Source: Lactobacillus sp. HBUAS51381 (lineage in GTDB: Bacteria; Bacillota; Bacilli; Lactobacillales; Lactobacillaceae). Taken from it: 43,380 nucleotides of DNA. The stretch is taken from contig NZ_JAAVSC010000025.1 in NCBI RefSeq assembly GCF_012641095.1, positions 1 through 43,380 on the forward strand, written 5' to 3'. Under the pieces are notes generated by a model. The model saw only the letters and a program-made list of their open reading frames with translations. It searched no databases and had not been told where the DNA came from. The position numbers and the translations under genes were made by a program. Within the stretch, counting starts at the first letter, position 1, and each line of letters starts with the position of its first letter. Shown in pieces: positions 24,988 through 34,121 of the stretch.

Positions 24988-26358
24988 TTATTTCGTAGCA
25001 CTTGCAGTTTCTGCTTCGCCGGCCTTGGCACGTAACGTAGCTTCGATCTCTTCCAGAGAACGGTTCCGCGTTTCGAAGACCTTGGCGTGAACGAACCAAA
25101 TGGCGAACAGGCACAAGACCCCGTAACCAATGAACAAGCTCCCAGTACCGAAGAAGTCCAGTAAGGATGGGAATGTCAAGGAAACGACCATGTTGGCCGC
25201 CCAGTTAATGACACTGGAGAAGGAGTTCCCTAACCCACGAATATTCAATGGGAAGACTTCACCGATCATGACCCACATAACTGGGCCCCAAGTTGCGGAG
25301 AAGAAGGCAATGTAAATGGTCAAAGCGATAACCGAAATGATTGCGGCCACGTGTGACCCACCGGAGAATTTCATCCCAAAGCTCATGACGAACAGGGAAG
25401 CAGCCATCCCGATAGCCCCGTAAATCAGCATCTTTTTCCGGTCAATCTTATCCATGATCATCACGGCAACGGCCGTCACAATCACGTTAAAGATCCCAAT
25501 CCCGATGTGGGCTAATAAGGCAGCGTTAACCCCGAAACCAACATCCGTAAAGATGGTTGGCGCGTAGTACAACACGGTGTTACATCCCATGACCTGTTGG
25601 AAAATCGCTAAACCTAACCCAATGATTAAGGAAGGACGAACCATCTTACTGAAGAGTTCACTCCAACCTCCACTGACAATCTTGGCTTGTTCTTGAATCT
25701 GAGCCAATTCCTTGTCAACGGCCTTCGTATCATGTTTGTTCATGGTATCTAAGACTTCACGCGCATTGTCGATGTGGCCGGTCTTAACCAAGAACCGGGG
25801 ACTTTCTGGCAGAACCAACCCTCCTAAGAACAACAGTGCGGCTGGAATCGCGGCGAAACCTAACATCCAACGCCAGCCGGTGTACATGCCAGCGAAGGAG
25901 TAGTTGGTGATGTAGGCCAGTAAAATACCGGTCATAACCATCAACTGGAACAGACTGGACATGGTCCCCCGCTTATCGGCAGGTGACAATTCAGCCAAGT
26001 ACGTTGGGATTAACGCAGAGGCGGCACCAACGGCCATCCCTAAGATAATCCGTGACACGATTAACGTCCAGAATTCTGGTGAAAAGGCAGAACCCAACGC
26101 CCCAATGAAGAAGATAATAGCAGATAACAGTAAGAGCTTCCGCCGACCAAACCGGTCAGACGATGGTCCAATAATCGCGGCACCCAATACGGCACCCAAT
26201 AAAACGGCACTAACGACCCAGCCTTGTTGCCAAGATCCTAGGTGCATCTGTTTCTGAATAAACAGAATAGCTCCCGAAATTACCCCGGTATCATACCCAA
26301 AGAGGAGACCTCCCAAGGCACCGAAGAAGTAAACGAATCCGGTAGAAACTTTTCGCAT
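24988..26358 (-). CDS. xylT: D-xylose:H+ symporter-type sugar transporter, copy 1
   Basis: A 456-residue major facilitator of the sugar porter family with twelve predicted helices. The family signatures SSDRFGRRK, RIILGMAVGAAS, PESPRFLVK and the QQVMGCNTVLYYAP sugar-binding helix are intact. It resembles the XylT described in L. brevis, which imports D-xylose. The AAGGAAG ribosome site fixes the ATG. It is very similar in protein sequence to the second copy at 30687. A XylR-type palindrome and a cre site lie in its promoter region. It is transcribed alone, behind its own promoter. Confidence 0.92.
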   Translation of the reverse strand: MRKVSTGFVYFFGALGGLLFGYDTGVISGAILFIQKQMHLGSWQQGWVVSAVLLGAVLGAAIIGPSSDRFGRRKLLLLSAIIFFIGALGSAFSPEFWTLIVSRIILGMAVGAASALIPTYLAELSPADKRGTMSSLFQLMVMTGILLAYITNYSFAGMYTGWRWMLGFAAIPAALLFLGGLVLPESPRFLVKTGHIDNAREVLDTMNKHDTKAVDKELAQIQEQAKIVSGGWSELFSKMVRPSLIIGLGLAIFQQVMGCNTVLYYAPTIFTDVGFGVNAALLAHIGIGIFNVIVTAVAVMIMDKIDRKKMLIYGAIGMAASLFVMSFGMKFSGGSHVAAIISVIALTIYIAFFSATWGPVMWVMIGEVFPLNIRGLGNSFSSVINWAANMVVSLTFPSLLDFFGTGSLFIGYGVLCLFAIWFVHAKVFETRNRSLEEIEATLRAKAGEAETASATK

Positions 26359-26422
26359 TTATATTACTTCCTTTTACGGTTCATCGCCGTTGAATTATGC
26401 AATATGTAAGGTATTTAACTTT

Positions 26423-26447
26423 TGTTGGTTGATTGCGGCAACCAACT
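26423..26447. promoter_or_regulatory. XylR operator at xylT1
   Basis: TGTTGGTTG and CAACCAACT with a 7-base spacer, just downstream of the -10, a repressing position. Eight of the nine paired positions match the palindrome shared with xylA and xylT2. Confidence 0.85.
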
Positions 26448-26456
26448 ATGAGTCTA

Positions 26457-26485
26457 TGATAGCACTTACATTTTGATTTTGAAAG
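26457..26485 (-). promoter_or_regulatory. xylT1 promoter (approximate)
   Basis: On the minus strand TTTCAA is followed after 17 bases by TATCAT. The cre site overlaps the -35. Confidence 0.6.
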
Positions 26486-26493
26486 CGTTTGCG
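26480..26493. promoter_or_regulatory. cre site at xylT1
   Basis: TGAAAGCGTTTGCG fits the CcpA site consensus and overlaps the -35, so glucose repression is expected. Confidence 0.7.
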
Positions 26494-26499
26494 TGAAAA

Positions 26500-26775
26500 A
26501 ACATTTTTCGATCCAGATTGCTTTCAACTTAATTGAAAGTCATTCGCCCCTTTTCAATTCAACACTCTACTAACTATTTATGTTGCTATCAAGCGGTGGT
26601 TAGCCCGCCCAATCCGCGGCCTTTACACATTCTGTACACGATTTTGGTCAAAATAATATAGACGTTTGATACGATTGCCTAGCAAGAATTAATGTCTGAC
26701 TGTAAAATCTAATACCTTAAAAAATTTTTAGCTCAATCCGAATTGAAAGCTTTTCAACCTAGTATTGCCTAACTA
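26500..26775. other. A+T-rich intergenic region
   Basis: No coding frame is supported. Short hairpins such as CTTTCAA/TTGAAAG (26523-26541) occur but lack T-tracts. It separates xylT1 from the MFS gene. Confidence 0.35.
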
Positions 26776-26777
26776 AA

Positions 26778-26806
26778 AGAGACTGCCCTCACCGGAACAG
26801 CCTCTT
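26778..26806 (-). terminator. Terminator of the MFS gene
   Basis: On the minus strand AGAGGCTG pairs with GCAGTCTCT and is followed by T. The stem has one bulge. Confidence 0.55.
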
Positions 26807-26853
26807 GGAAACATTTCTTTAATAATGAGTGGGACTCACAATTGCTGAACCAT

Positions 26854-28095
26854 TTAATGAACTTTCTTGATCATCAGAATTAATCCAGCACCAACTAAAC
26901 ACATAATACCAGCCATTGGGAAGATCATCCGATAGCCTGAGAATCCGATTACCGTCGAGGCCATGATTGGTCCGAAGACTTGCCCCAAGGAGTTCGCCAG
27001 GTTCACGATACCTAAGTCCTTCGCGGCACTATTGGGATTCGGCAATACCGTAACGTTTAACGCTTGGTCAACCGAGTTATACATCCCCATAGCGGCCCCA
27101 CTTAACCCGGCATAAACAAACATTGTCCAAGGAGCTGGGTCAATTGCTGGAATGGCGACCCCAATCCCCATCGCAACGGTCGAGAGTGCCACTAACAGTT
27201 TAAGGCTATGGAACTTATCGGCTAATGGTCCACCGATTATAGCAAATGAAACCCCTGCTACTAACAAGATCATCGACATCACAGATAAATTATGTGTCGC
27301 ATTCGCTGATGACAATTTCATATAGTCCGTGAAGATATAGAGCTGATAACCTGTAATGATGAACTGAGCTGAGACAAACAGTAGCTTCCCAAATACGGCT
27401 AAGTAAAAGTCTCGAATATCCCCATGAATTGGGAATGAGAAAGCTTCTAACAATTCGGAGCCATGGAGCTTTTCAACCTTTTCACCCTTATTACTACCGT
27501 CACCAACTAAGAACAGTCCAATTAATGTAAAGATAATTTCAAATACCATGAAAATGTAGATACCGCTGTTGACGTTCGTAATGTATTGTGAAGCAATCAT
27601 TGTCCCAACAGGTGTCCCGATGTTCATCCCGACCCCGTAGAAAGCGGAGATCGAACCACGATACTTCTTCGGTGCCTTATCTGCAATGAAAGCAACCAAT
27701 GGCGCCACCATCATGTTCAACGCAACCTGGAATAACGACCAGTTAATAATGATCCCGGGAACCGTAGTCACCTTTGTTAAGAAGTAGAAACAGATTAAAG
27801 TACTGATCATCCCGAGGAAAATCCACGGATTCCGTTTCCCCCAACGACTCGTGGTTCTGTCGGAAAGAGCACCTTCGATGATGTTAGCAATAGTGGCCAC
27901 AATCATCGCAATGGTTGCTAGTAGTGCGACGATTTGGACTTTTTGTCCTGGCGCAATTTGCTGAATTTTTGCTGGTAGCAATGTTGAGTTAACCCCTAGA
28001 TAAGGGACTAACCAGCCTAACAGACCGAAGAGAATCCCAAATCCTAATCTATAGGGAAACTTTCCTTGTGGTGTCGCTTGCTTTTCATTTTCCAT
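26854..28095 (-). CDS. MFS/GPH-like oligosaccharide transporter
   Basis: A 413-residue twelve-helix major facilitator. The loop GALSDRTTSRWGKRNPW between helices 2 and 3 resembles glycoside-pentoside-hexuronide and SLC45-type carriers. It lies 167 bases behind the GH120 beta-xylosidase gene on the same strand, so import of xylobiose or short xylo-oligosaccharides for that enzyme is the best guess. The ATG at 28095 follows an ideal AGGAGG; an ATG 19 codons upstream has none. No clear own promoter was found, so it probably depends on read-through of the hairpin behind the GH120 gene. Confidence 0.82.
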   Translation of the reverse strand: MENEKQATPQGKFPYRLGFGILFGLLGWLVPYLGVNSTLLPAKIQQIAPGQKVQIVALLATIAMIVATIANIIEGALSDRTTSRWGKRNPWIFLGMISTLICFYFLTKVTTVPGIIINWSLFQVALNMMVAPLVAFIADKAPKKYRGSISAFYGVGMNIGTPVGTMIASQYITNVNSGIYIFMVFEIIFTLIGLFLVGDGSNKGEKVEKLHGSELLEAFSFPIHGDIRDFYLAVFGKLLFVSAQFIITGYQLYIFTDYMKLSSANATHNLSVMSMILLVAGVSFAIIGGPLADKFHSLKLLVALSTVAMGIGVAIPAIDPAPWTMFVYAGLSGAAMGMYNSVDQALNVTVLPNPNSAAKDLGIVNLANSLGQVFGPIMASTVIGFSGYRMIFPMAGIMCLVGAGLILMIKKVH

Positions 28096-28149
28096 GATTA
28101 TCCTCCTAACAAGAGAAACGCTATGTACATGCTGACTGATTGTCGCAAA

Positions 28150-28206
28150 CAAAAAGGATTCTTACTAGAAACATCCTTTCAAATTGACCCTTCTAGTAAG
28201 AATCCA
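28150..28206 (-). terminator. Hairpin behind the GH120 gene
   Basis: A perfect 15-bp stem GGATTCTTACTAGAA (28156-28170) and its complement (28191-28205) with a 20-base loop, followed by five T on the minus strand. It may limit expression of the downstream transporter. Confidence 0.75.
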
Positions 28207-28262
28207 CGTCGCAACTCCAGCCAGCGCTGCGTTAGAATATGAATACTCTAATTATTCGATTC

Positions 28263-30296
28263 TTAGTTTTTCCACAAAACCTCACGTGCATCCTCACCCG
28301 AAACAAATGGGCCAGGAACCGTGGAGACGCCACGATGGTTGCCGAAGTAGTCTTCGTTGAAGATGATATCGTCGCCATTAGGTTGTTCATAACGTTGTTC
28401 GGGTTCAAAGGCTTCACCCAACGTATCCGTTGTAATAACCCCTTCGTAGTAATCACCGAGCAAGTCATAGAGGTTGGTCTTGACGGTCACTTGGTCACCG
28501 TCTTCTACCAAGTCAACGGTGACCTGATCACTCGTGTTGACCAAGTTATCCGTTTCCTTCTTCCAAGCCTTGGCGCCGTTGAAGTAGGCATTTCCGGCAG
28601 CCCAGACTGGCAAGTGGCCATAGTGGGCGCTCATCAAATCATTCATATCGGTTTCCTTGGCAAACGTGCCATTTACATTCTTAAATTGGTCGTACCATTC
28701 GTCGTAGGTTGGATATTCATCAAAACCGTTCGTCCCGACTTGTTCAGTATCCTCGTGCTCCCGATCAACCAGCGTTTCATTTTCTGGTTTTTCGACTGGC
28801 CAGTTCTGAACAAAGATATTGTTGTAGAACCGATCATCCCCGTGCAGGATGGTCATGAAGCCAGCCACTTCCGTCCGGTGTTGGATGTGATAAGGTGTGA
28901 ACCGTGGTTGGTTCTTTCCGTCAACGAAGAAGTCTGTGTTAGCCCCGATTGAAGTGATTGACCCCAACATCAGGTTGTGAACACAGGCTACACCTTGCGT
29001 TGCCAGCCGCAACGAGGCTTTAGATAACAGTAAATTGTTATCAATTAAGGTTGGCCCGTGACCGACTTCAACGAAGATATCCTGGCTTTGCATGGCCCCA
29101 ACAATCCGAGTTGCCGTGCCGGTTGGCGCATAGTTGTGATCCAACAGGTTTTGCGTAATCCGCGTGCCTTGTGCTTCCCAGTCGGTCCAGATCCCCATCG
29201 TGCAATCGTTGATGTGGTTCCGGCGAATAATCACATCGATTGCCGCGTGCATCTTAATCCCGGCAATTTCGGCACCAGCCAACTCTTGCATGTTGTTGAT
29301 ATCATGAATATGGTTGTCTTCGATAATACTGAAGACGCCCCCTTGACGACCCACGATACCGTCCTGTTCACAGTGGTGAATGTTGTTGCGCCGGATGATA
29401 TGATGGCCAATGTTTTCCTTCAACCAACCATGGTATTGACCACGGCAAACCGCATCCCGTTCCATTTGAGTTGGGCTCTTCACGTGCTTGTAGGTGAAGT
29501 ATTGGTTGTTGACAGGGTCTTCATACTTCCCAAGTGAAATGCCGGCACAACGACTATGACTGATGTCACAATCTTCAATGATCCAGCCCTTTGACCAGTG
29601 CGGCCCAATCATCCCATCTTGGTAGGATGCAGGTGGAGCCCAAGTCGTGGCCGCTTTGTTGACGTTAAAGCCACTCACGGTGATATTGTTAATCCCAGTC
29701 TCTTGTGGCATGAAGACTTCCCGCCGAACGTTGATTTCAACATCTTCTTGGTTTGGGTTCTTCCCTTGGAAGTTAGCGTAGATGACCGTTTCGTTGCGGT
29801 CGGTATCCTGTCCGGTGTACCATTTGTAAACGGAATTTTTGCGTTCCCATGAACGCGCATAGACCTTGGCTTCAATACATTCTTCAAGTGACGTGGTTTC
29901 GTAGAATTGCCGATCGTTCATGTAAACTGCACCGGTATGCTTGTTGACGGGACCGAAGTACCAGTCCCCCATCACAAACTCGGTGTACGGGTTGTAAGAT
30001 CCGAATAACCCGTTGTTAATCCGACTAACCCAGACGTTACCTTGGTATTGTTGCCAATTCTTAACGGCTTCCGCACCAGTAATGATCGCCTTGAGCGGTT
30101 CAACACTGCGATATGTAATCCGTTCGTCCGCTGTCCCCCCATTTTTAGGATTAACGTACTCGCGATACGTTCCTGGGAAGACCAAGACTTCATCCCCAGA
30201 CTGAGCGACCTGAGCCGCCGTATTGATATTTTTATAAGGCGCGACCTTGGTCCCATTGCCATCATGTGTTGCGTGTGCATCAACATAGATTTTCAC
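28263..30296 (-). CDS. GH120 beta-xylosidase (parallel beta-helix)
   Basis: A 677-residue protein with a right-handed beta-helix of repeated short strands (IIRRNNIHHCEQDGIV, IIEDNHIHDINNMQ, IIRRNHINDC, ITQNLLDHN) and a DUF1565-like N-terminus YVDAHATHDGNGTKVAPYKNI. This plan matches GH120 beta-xylosidases. By analogy with the characterised clostridial XylC, the nucleophile would be Asp372 in IWTDWEAQG and the acid Glu410 in DIFVEVGHGP. There is no signal peptide, so it acts inside the cell on imported xylo-oligosaccharides. I chose GTG at 30296, nine bases behind an AAGGAGG site. A cre site lies upstream. Confidence 0.88.
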   Translation of the reverse strand: MKIYVDAHATHDGNGTKVAPYKNINTAAQVAQSGDEVLVFPGTYREYVNPKNGGTADERITYRSVEPLKAIITGAEAVKNWQQYQGNVWVSRINNGLFGSYNPYTEFVMGDWYFGPVNKHTGAVYMNDRQFYETTSLEECIEAKVYARSWERKNSVYKWYTGQDTDRNETVIYANFQGKNPNQEDVEINVRREVFMPQETGINNITVSGFNVNKAATTWAPPASYQDGMIGPHWSKGWIIEDCDISHSRCAGISLGKYEDPVNNQYFTYKHVKSPTQMERDAVCRGQYHGWLKENIGHHIIRRNNIHHCEQDGIVGRQGGVFSIIEDNHIHDINNMQELAGAEIAGIKMHAAIDVIIRRNHINDCTMGIWTDWEAQGTRITQNLLDHNYAPTGTATRIVGAMQSQDIFVEVGHGPTLIDNNLLLSKASLRLATQGVACVHNLMLGSITSIGANTDFFVDGKNQPRFTPYHIQHRTEVAGFMTILHGDDRFYNNIFVQNWPVEKPENETLVDREHEDTEQVGTNGFDEYPTYDEWYDQFKNVNGTFAKETDMNDLMSAHYGHLPVWAAGNAYFNGAKAWKKETDNLVNTSDQVTVDLVEDGDQVTVKTNLYDLLGDYYEGVITTDTLGEAFEPEQRYEQPNGDDIIFNEDYFGNHRGVSTVPGPFVSGEDAREVLWKN

Positions 30297-30316
30297 GATA
30301 AACTGCCTCCTTAAAA

Positions 30317-30340
30317 TTAACCAGATACGATTGGTTCTTA
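30317..30340. promoter_or_regulatory. Inverted repeat in the GH120 leader
   Basis: AACCA and TGGTT, 8 bases apart, lie close before the ribosome site. It is not the XylR palindrome; the regulator is unknown. Confidence 0.35.
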
Positions 30341-30389
30341 ACCCTCGCGACCACCATAGCGGAATCTCGGCTGGTTGATTTCGCATCGG

Positions 30390-30402
30390 TGAAGCGCTTA
30401 CA
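30390..30402. promoter_or_regulatory. cre site upstream of GH120
   Basis: TGAAGCGCTTACA is a near-palindromic CcpA site. A possible -35/-10 (TTGCTT and AATAAA on the minus strand) lies beside it. Confidence 0.75.
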
Positions 30403-30550
30403 TTTATTAGTTTAGCCGCTCGACAAGCAAACTGTTTGAATAAATCTCCTGTTTTTTGAACTTATTCCTTGGAAATCATCACCTTAAACCTTGGAAAAGC
30501 CGCAACAGCATTGCGCTGAATCGTCCTTTCAAACCAGCGAAAAAAGACCA

Positions 30551-30590
30551 TAAAAAAACGAACCCAGGAAGATCCCAGGTTCGCTATCGT
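30551..30590 (-). terminator. Terminator of xylT2
   Basis: On the minus strand GCGAACC pairs with GGTTCG and is followed by seven T. Confidence 0.7.
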
Positions 30591-30686
30591 CAAAACTAAG
30601 GTGTTGACCTGGTTCCCAAAAGGCCGTGCGTTCTCGTTCAAACTAGCGAATTGCCTCTGGGCTCAGATCCCCCATGAAATATGCTT

Positions 30687-32060
30687 TTATTTAGCAGCAC
30701 TTAAATCGTCAGCATTAACGCCGGCCTTTTCCCGTAACGTGGCTTCAATTTCTTCCAGAGAACGGTTCCGCGTTTCGAAGACCTTAACCTTAACGAACCA
30801 GATGGCCAGGAAGCACAGGACACCGTAACCGATGAACAGACTCCCGGTTCCAAAGAAGTTCAGTAAAGTTGGGAACGTCAGGGATACGATCATGTTGGCC
30901 GACCAGTTGATCACACTAGAGAAGGAGTTCCCCAACCCACGAATGTTCAGTGGGAAGACTTCCCCAATCATGACCCACATCACCGGACCCCAGGTTGCGG
31001 AGAAGAAGGCGATGTAGATGGTCAAGGCGATAACCGAGATAATGGCCGCTGTTTGGGAACCGCCGGAGAACTTCATCCCAATACTCATGACGAACAGGGA
31101 AACCCCCATCCCGATGGCCCCACCAATCAGCATCTTCTTCCGGTCAATCTTATCCATGATCATCACGGCAATGGCCGTCACAATCACGTTAAAGATCCCA
31201 ATCCCGATATGGGCTAACAGCGCAGCGTTGACCCCGAATCCAACGTCCGTAAAGATGGTTGGTGCGTAGTACAGCACCGTATTACACCCCATGACTTGTT
31301 GGAAGATGGCTAACCCAAGGCCGATAATCAGGGATGGCCGGACCATCTTACCAAAGAGTTCACTCCAGCCGCCATTCTTCATTTTGGCTTGTTCTTCAAT
31401 CTGGGTCAATTCTTTATCAACGGTTGCCGTATCATGTTTGTTCATGGTATCTAAAACTTCACGCGCCTGATCGGAATGACCCGTCTTTACCAAGAACCGT
31501 GGACTTTCCGGAAGGATTAACCCACCGAAGAAGAGTAATGCGGCTGGGATCGCGGCAAACCCTAACATCCACCGCCAACCGGTGTAGATACCCGCCCAAG
31601 CATAGTTCGTAATGTAGGCAAATAAGATCCCGGTCATAACCATCAGTTGGAACAGACTGGACATGGTTCCCCGTTTATCGGCTGGTGATAGTTCGGCCAA
31701 ATACGTGGGAATCAAGGCAGAAGCGGCCCCCACGGCCATCCCTAAGATGACCCGTGAGATAATTAACGTCCAGAATTCCGGTGCTAGCCCGGAACCCAAC
31801 GCCCCAATGAAGAAAATAATAGCAGAGAGTAACAAGAGCTTCCGACGACCATAACGGTCAGAAGATGGTCCAATGATGGCGGCCCCGAGAATCGCCCCTA
31901 ATAGGACGGCACTCACAACCCACCCCTGTTGCCAGGACCCTAGGTGCATTTGCTTTTGAATGAACAGAATGGCCCCGGAGATAACCCCGGTATCGTAACC
32001 AAACAGCAATCCACCCAATGCACCGAAAAAGTAAACAAATCCGGTCGAAACTTTTCGCAT
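30687..32060 (-). CDS. xylT: D-xylose:H+ symporter-type sugar transporter, copy 2
   Basis: A 457-residue sugar porter, nearly identical in the first 55 residues to the copy at 24988 and highly similar throughout; differences cluster in loops and at the C-terminus (REKAGVNADDLSAAK). All sugar-porter motifs are present. The DNA differs at many third positions, so the duplication is not recent. It lies between xylB and the GH120 gene and has its own XylR palindrome and cre site. The ATG at 32060 follows GAAGGAGCG; a longer frame to 32171 would run through the operator and is rejected. Confidence 0.92.
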   Translation of the reverse strand: MRKVSTGFVYFFGALGGLLFGYDTGVISGAILFIQKQMHLGSWQQGWVVSAVLLGAILGAAIIGPSSDRYGRRKLLLLSAIIFFIGALGSGLAPEFWTLIISRVILGMAVGAASALIPTYLAELSPADKRGTMSSLFQLMVMTGILFAYITNYAWAGIYTGWRWMLGFAAIPAALLFFGGLILPESPRFLVKTGHSDQAREVLDTMNKHDTATVDKELTQIEEQAKMKNGGWSELFGKMVRPSLIIGLGLAIFQQVMGCNTVLYYAPTIFTDVGFGVNAALLAHIGIGIFNVIVTAIAVMIMDKIDRKKMLIGGAIGMGVSLFVMSIGMKFSGGSQTAAIISVIALTIYIAFFSATWGPVMWVMIGEVFPLNIRGLGNSFSSVINWSANMIVSLTFPTLLNFFGTGSLFIGYGVLCFLAIWFVKVKVFETRNRSLEEIEATLREKAGVNADDLSAAK

Positions 32061-32152
32061 AGATATCGCTCCTTCGAACGGCATACGCCGTATTGTCAGC
32101 AGTGGCATTGTATGTAAAGAAGTATAGCTGAATGTGTAAGTTGGTCGTTTCA

Positions 32153-32177
32153 AGTTGGTTGAGGATGCCAACCAACT
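32153..32177. promoter_or_regulatory. XylR operator at xylT2
   Basis: AGTTGGTTG and CAACCAACT, a perfect 9-bp palindrome with a 7-base spacer, downstream of the probable -10 TATCCT. Confidence 0.88.
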
Positions 32178-32209
32178 ATGTATCTAGGATAGCATGTTCG
32201 TCATCAAAA

Positions 32210-32223
32210 AGAAAGCGCTTTCT
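32210..32223. promoter_or_regulatory. cre site at xylT2
   Basis: AGAAAGCGCTTTCT, a perfect palindrome overlapping the -35 region, as at xylT1. Confidence 0.78.
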
Positions 32224-32400
32224 GCACAATTATATAAAAGCGGCTAGTTTTGCCTCTATGGCCTAGATTAAGCCTTCTAGCGGCTAAGCCGTTCGCCATA
32301 ATGCTTAAAAATCCGGAGCTGAGTCGTCGGACCATCCAAGGCACGTCCCCACCAATTCAAGCCGCCAAAACACGAGAAAGTTTCCAATATTTTACGATGG
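32224..32400. other. Intergenic region xylB-xylT2
   Basis: No gene. It contains GCCGTTCGCCATAATGCTTAA near 32280, which resembles the end sequence of the dispersed repeat (a similar CGCCATAATG lies at the edge of copy C), but the rest does not align convincingly. Confidence 0.3.
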
Positions 32401-32410
32401 AAATTGTGGC

Positions 32411-32447
32411 GTAAAAAAGGACTGCGCCAAAAATCACGCAGTCCTTT
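32411..32447 (-). terminator. Terminator of xylB
   Basis: AAAGGACTGCG (32416-32426) pairs with CGCAGTCCTTT (32437-32447); on the minus strand six T follow. Confidence 0.88.
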
Positions 32448-32493
32448 AACAGCTCACTCTATAACATAGGTGACCTGTCTGACAGTCTAATTT

Positions 32494-34002
32494 CTATAGT
32501 TCTTCACGCCGGTAATCCAACAATTGGGCACTGATGCTCTTCGTTTGTTGGTAAACCTGCTTGTAAATTTTGTGCATCTTGGCATACTTCGCCGCGTTTT
32601 CGGGGTTTGGTTCGTAGGCCTTGCCGAAGTGAACGAACGTTTCGGCACAGTCTTGTAGGGAATCGAACCAGCCCAAGCCGGTTGCAGCAATCATGGCCGC
32701 ACCCATGCCGGGTCCCTGTTCGTTCTTCAAGCTGACGACTTTACGGTTAAAGATGTCCGCCTGAATCTGGAGCCACAGTGGACTCTTGGCGCCACCACCG
32801 ATGGAAACAACCGTATCGAAGTCACCACCGTTTTCTTCGTAGATATCGAACAAGTCTCTAAAGGAGAAGACAATCCCCTCTAAAACGGCCCGTACGAAGT
32901 CAGCCCGCGTGTGAGTGCCATCGACCCCGGTAAAGCTTCCCCGGATGTCAGCGTCGGCGTAAGGGGCCCGTTCACCCACGATATAAGGGGTGTAGAGCAG
33001 GCCATTCGCACCAACGGTCGATTGGGCCGCACTCGCAACGAATTCCGTGAAGTCTTCGGCTGGTGCGAAGGTCTTCTTGAACCAACTAAGCGAATAGCCA
33101 GCGGCCAGCGTAACGCCCATGGAATAGTACTTATCTGGAATGGCGTGGTCTTCAAATTGAACAACCCCGTGGTAGTTCACGTCCGGCGTGTCCTCATACT
33201 TCAAGACAACCCCAGATGTCCCAATACTGGAGAGCACCATATTCGGGTGTAAAATACCAGCACCCACGGCACCAGCAGCGTTGTCAGCTGCCCCACCGAA
33301 GACCTTGGTAGCTGGGGTCAAGCCAGAGAATTCGGCGTAGGCCGGCGTTACCGTCCCCGCAAAATCAATGGACTTGATCAATGGTGGGCACATGCTCAAC
33401 GGAATATCGAAGGTGTCACAGATCTTCTTACTCCATTCGCCCTTAGCAACGTCCAGCAAAACCGTCCCGGTGGCATCGGAATAATCCATGGCCAGATTCC
33501 CGGTCATGCGGTAACGGACGTAATCCTTAGGCAGCACGAAGTATTTCGCCTTTGCCCAGATGTCGGGTTCATTTTCCTTGACCCACAACAACTTGGTCAA
33601 CGTGAACCCTTCCAGTGGTTGGTTCCGGGTGATGTCAATAAACTCATCGCCCATCTTGGCTTCAATCTCTTCACGTTGCGGCGTACTCCGGGTATCGTTC
33701 CACAAGATAGATGGCCGTAAGACCTTCTTGTCCTTATCCAACAGGACTAACCCGTGCATCTGACCAGAGAAACTCAGGCCTTCGATGTCAGTGGCGCTTA
33801 AATGGTCATTTAAAATCAACCGTACAATGGCCACGGTCGTCCCGGAAACCCAGTCTTCTGGATTCTGCTCGTTATAACCGGGCTTCTTTTGAATCAAATC
33901 GTAATCAAAACTCTCTTGGGCGACAATCTGCCCACTGTGATCTAGTGCTGAAACCTTAACGGCACTCGTCCCTAGGTCAACACCGAGTACATACTTTCCC
34001 AT
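32494..34002 (-). CDS. xylB: Xylulokinase
   Basis: A 502-residue FGGY-family sugar kinase. It phosphorylates D-xylulose to xylulose 5-phosphate with ATP, feeding phosphoketolase. It starts [14 protein letters not shown] with the N-terminal phosphate loop; [10 protein letters not shown], the catalytic-region [18 protein letters not shown] and the FGGY signature [10 protein letters not shown]...[19 protein letters not shown] are intact. The AGGAGG ribosome site fixes the ATG. It follows xylA after a strong intercistronic hairpin. Confidence 0.96.
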   Translation of the reverse strand: MGKYVLGVDLGTSAVKVSALDHSGQIVAQESFDYDLIQKKPGYNEQNPEDWVSGTTVAIVRLILNDHLSATDIEGLSFSGQMHGLVLLDKDKKVLRPSILWNDTRSTPQREEIEAKMGDEFIDITRNQPLEGFTLTKLLWVKENEPDIWAKAKYFVLPKDYVRYRMTGNLAMDYSDATGTVLLDVAKGEWSKKICDTFDIPLSMCPPLIKSIDFAGTVTPAYAEFSGLTPATKVFGGAADNAAGAVGAGILHPNMVLSSIGTSGVVLKYEDTPDVNYHGVVQFEDHAIPDKYYSMGVTLAAGYSLSWFKKTFAPAEDFTEFVASAAQSTVGANGLLYTPYIVGERAPYADADIRGSFTGVDGTHTRADFVRAVLEGIVFSFRDLFDIYEENGGDFDTVVSIGGGAKSPLWLQIQADIFNRKVVSLKNEQGPGMGAAMIAATGLGWFDSLQDCAETFVHFGKAYEPNPENAAKYAKMHKIYKQVYQQTKSISAQLLDYRREEL

Positions 34003-34050
34003 CGGTCATTCCTCCTAATTGTCGGTTCGTCGATTTCTATTTTCGTTTAG

Positions 34051-34093
34051 AAATAAAAATGGCGGACGAACACACCGTCCGTCCGCCATTCTA
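34051..34093 (-). terminator. Terminator-like hairpin between xylA and xylB
   Basis: ATGGCGGACG (34059-34068) pairs with CGTCCGCCAT (34080-34089) and five T follow on the minus strand. With no separate xylB promoter seen, it probably makes xylB expression lower than xylA. Confidence 0.82.
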
Positions 34094-34121
34094 TTGATCT
34101 TTATTTTCGCAAAGTTCGAGA

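Noticed and set aside
26521-26541. CTTTCAA/TTGAAAG hairpin upstream of xylT1
   Set aside because: Too short and without a T-tract or repeat elsewhere to assign a role.
28096-28152. N-terminal extension of the MFS gene
   Set aside because: AGGAGG lies inside the extension, directly ahead of the chosen ATG.
29058-29537. A 159-codon frame opposite the GH120 gene
   Set aside because: Antisense shadow in a gene with strong codon bias and a recognised fold.
32061-32171. N-terminal extension of the second xylT frame
   Set aside because: It covers the XylR operator and has no homologue in the first copy; the internal ATG has a good ribosome site.
32270-32400. Possible sixth copy of the dispersed repeat
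   Set aside because: Only about 20 bases resemble an end (CCGTTCGCCATAATG); no unit stems align and the gap is between co-directional genes.
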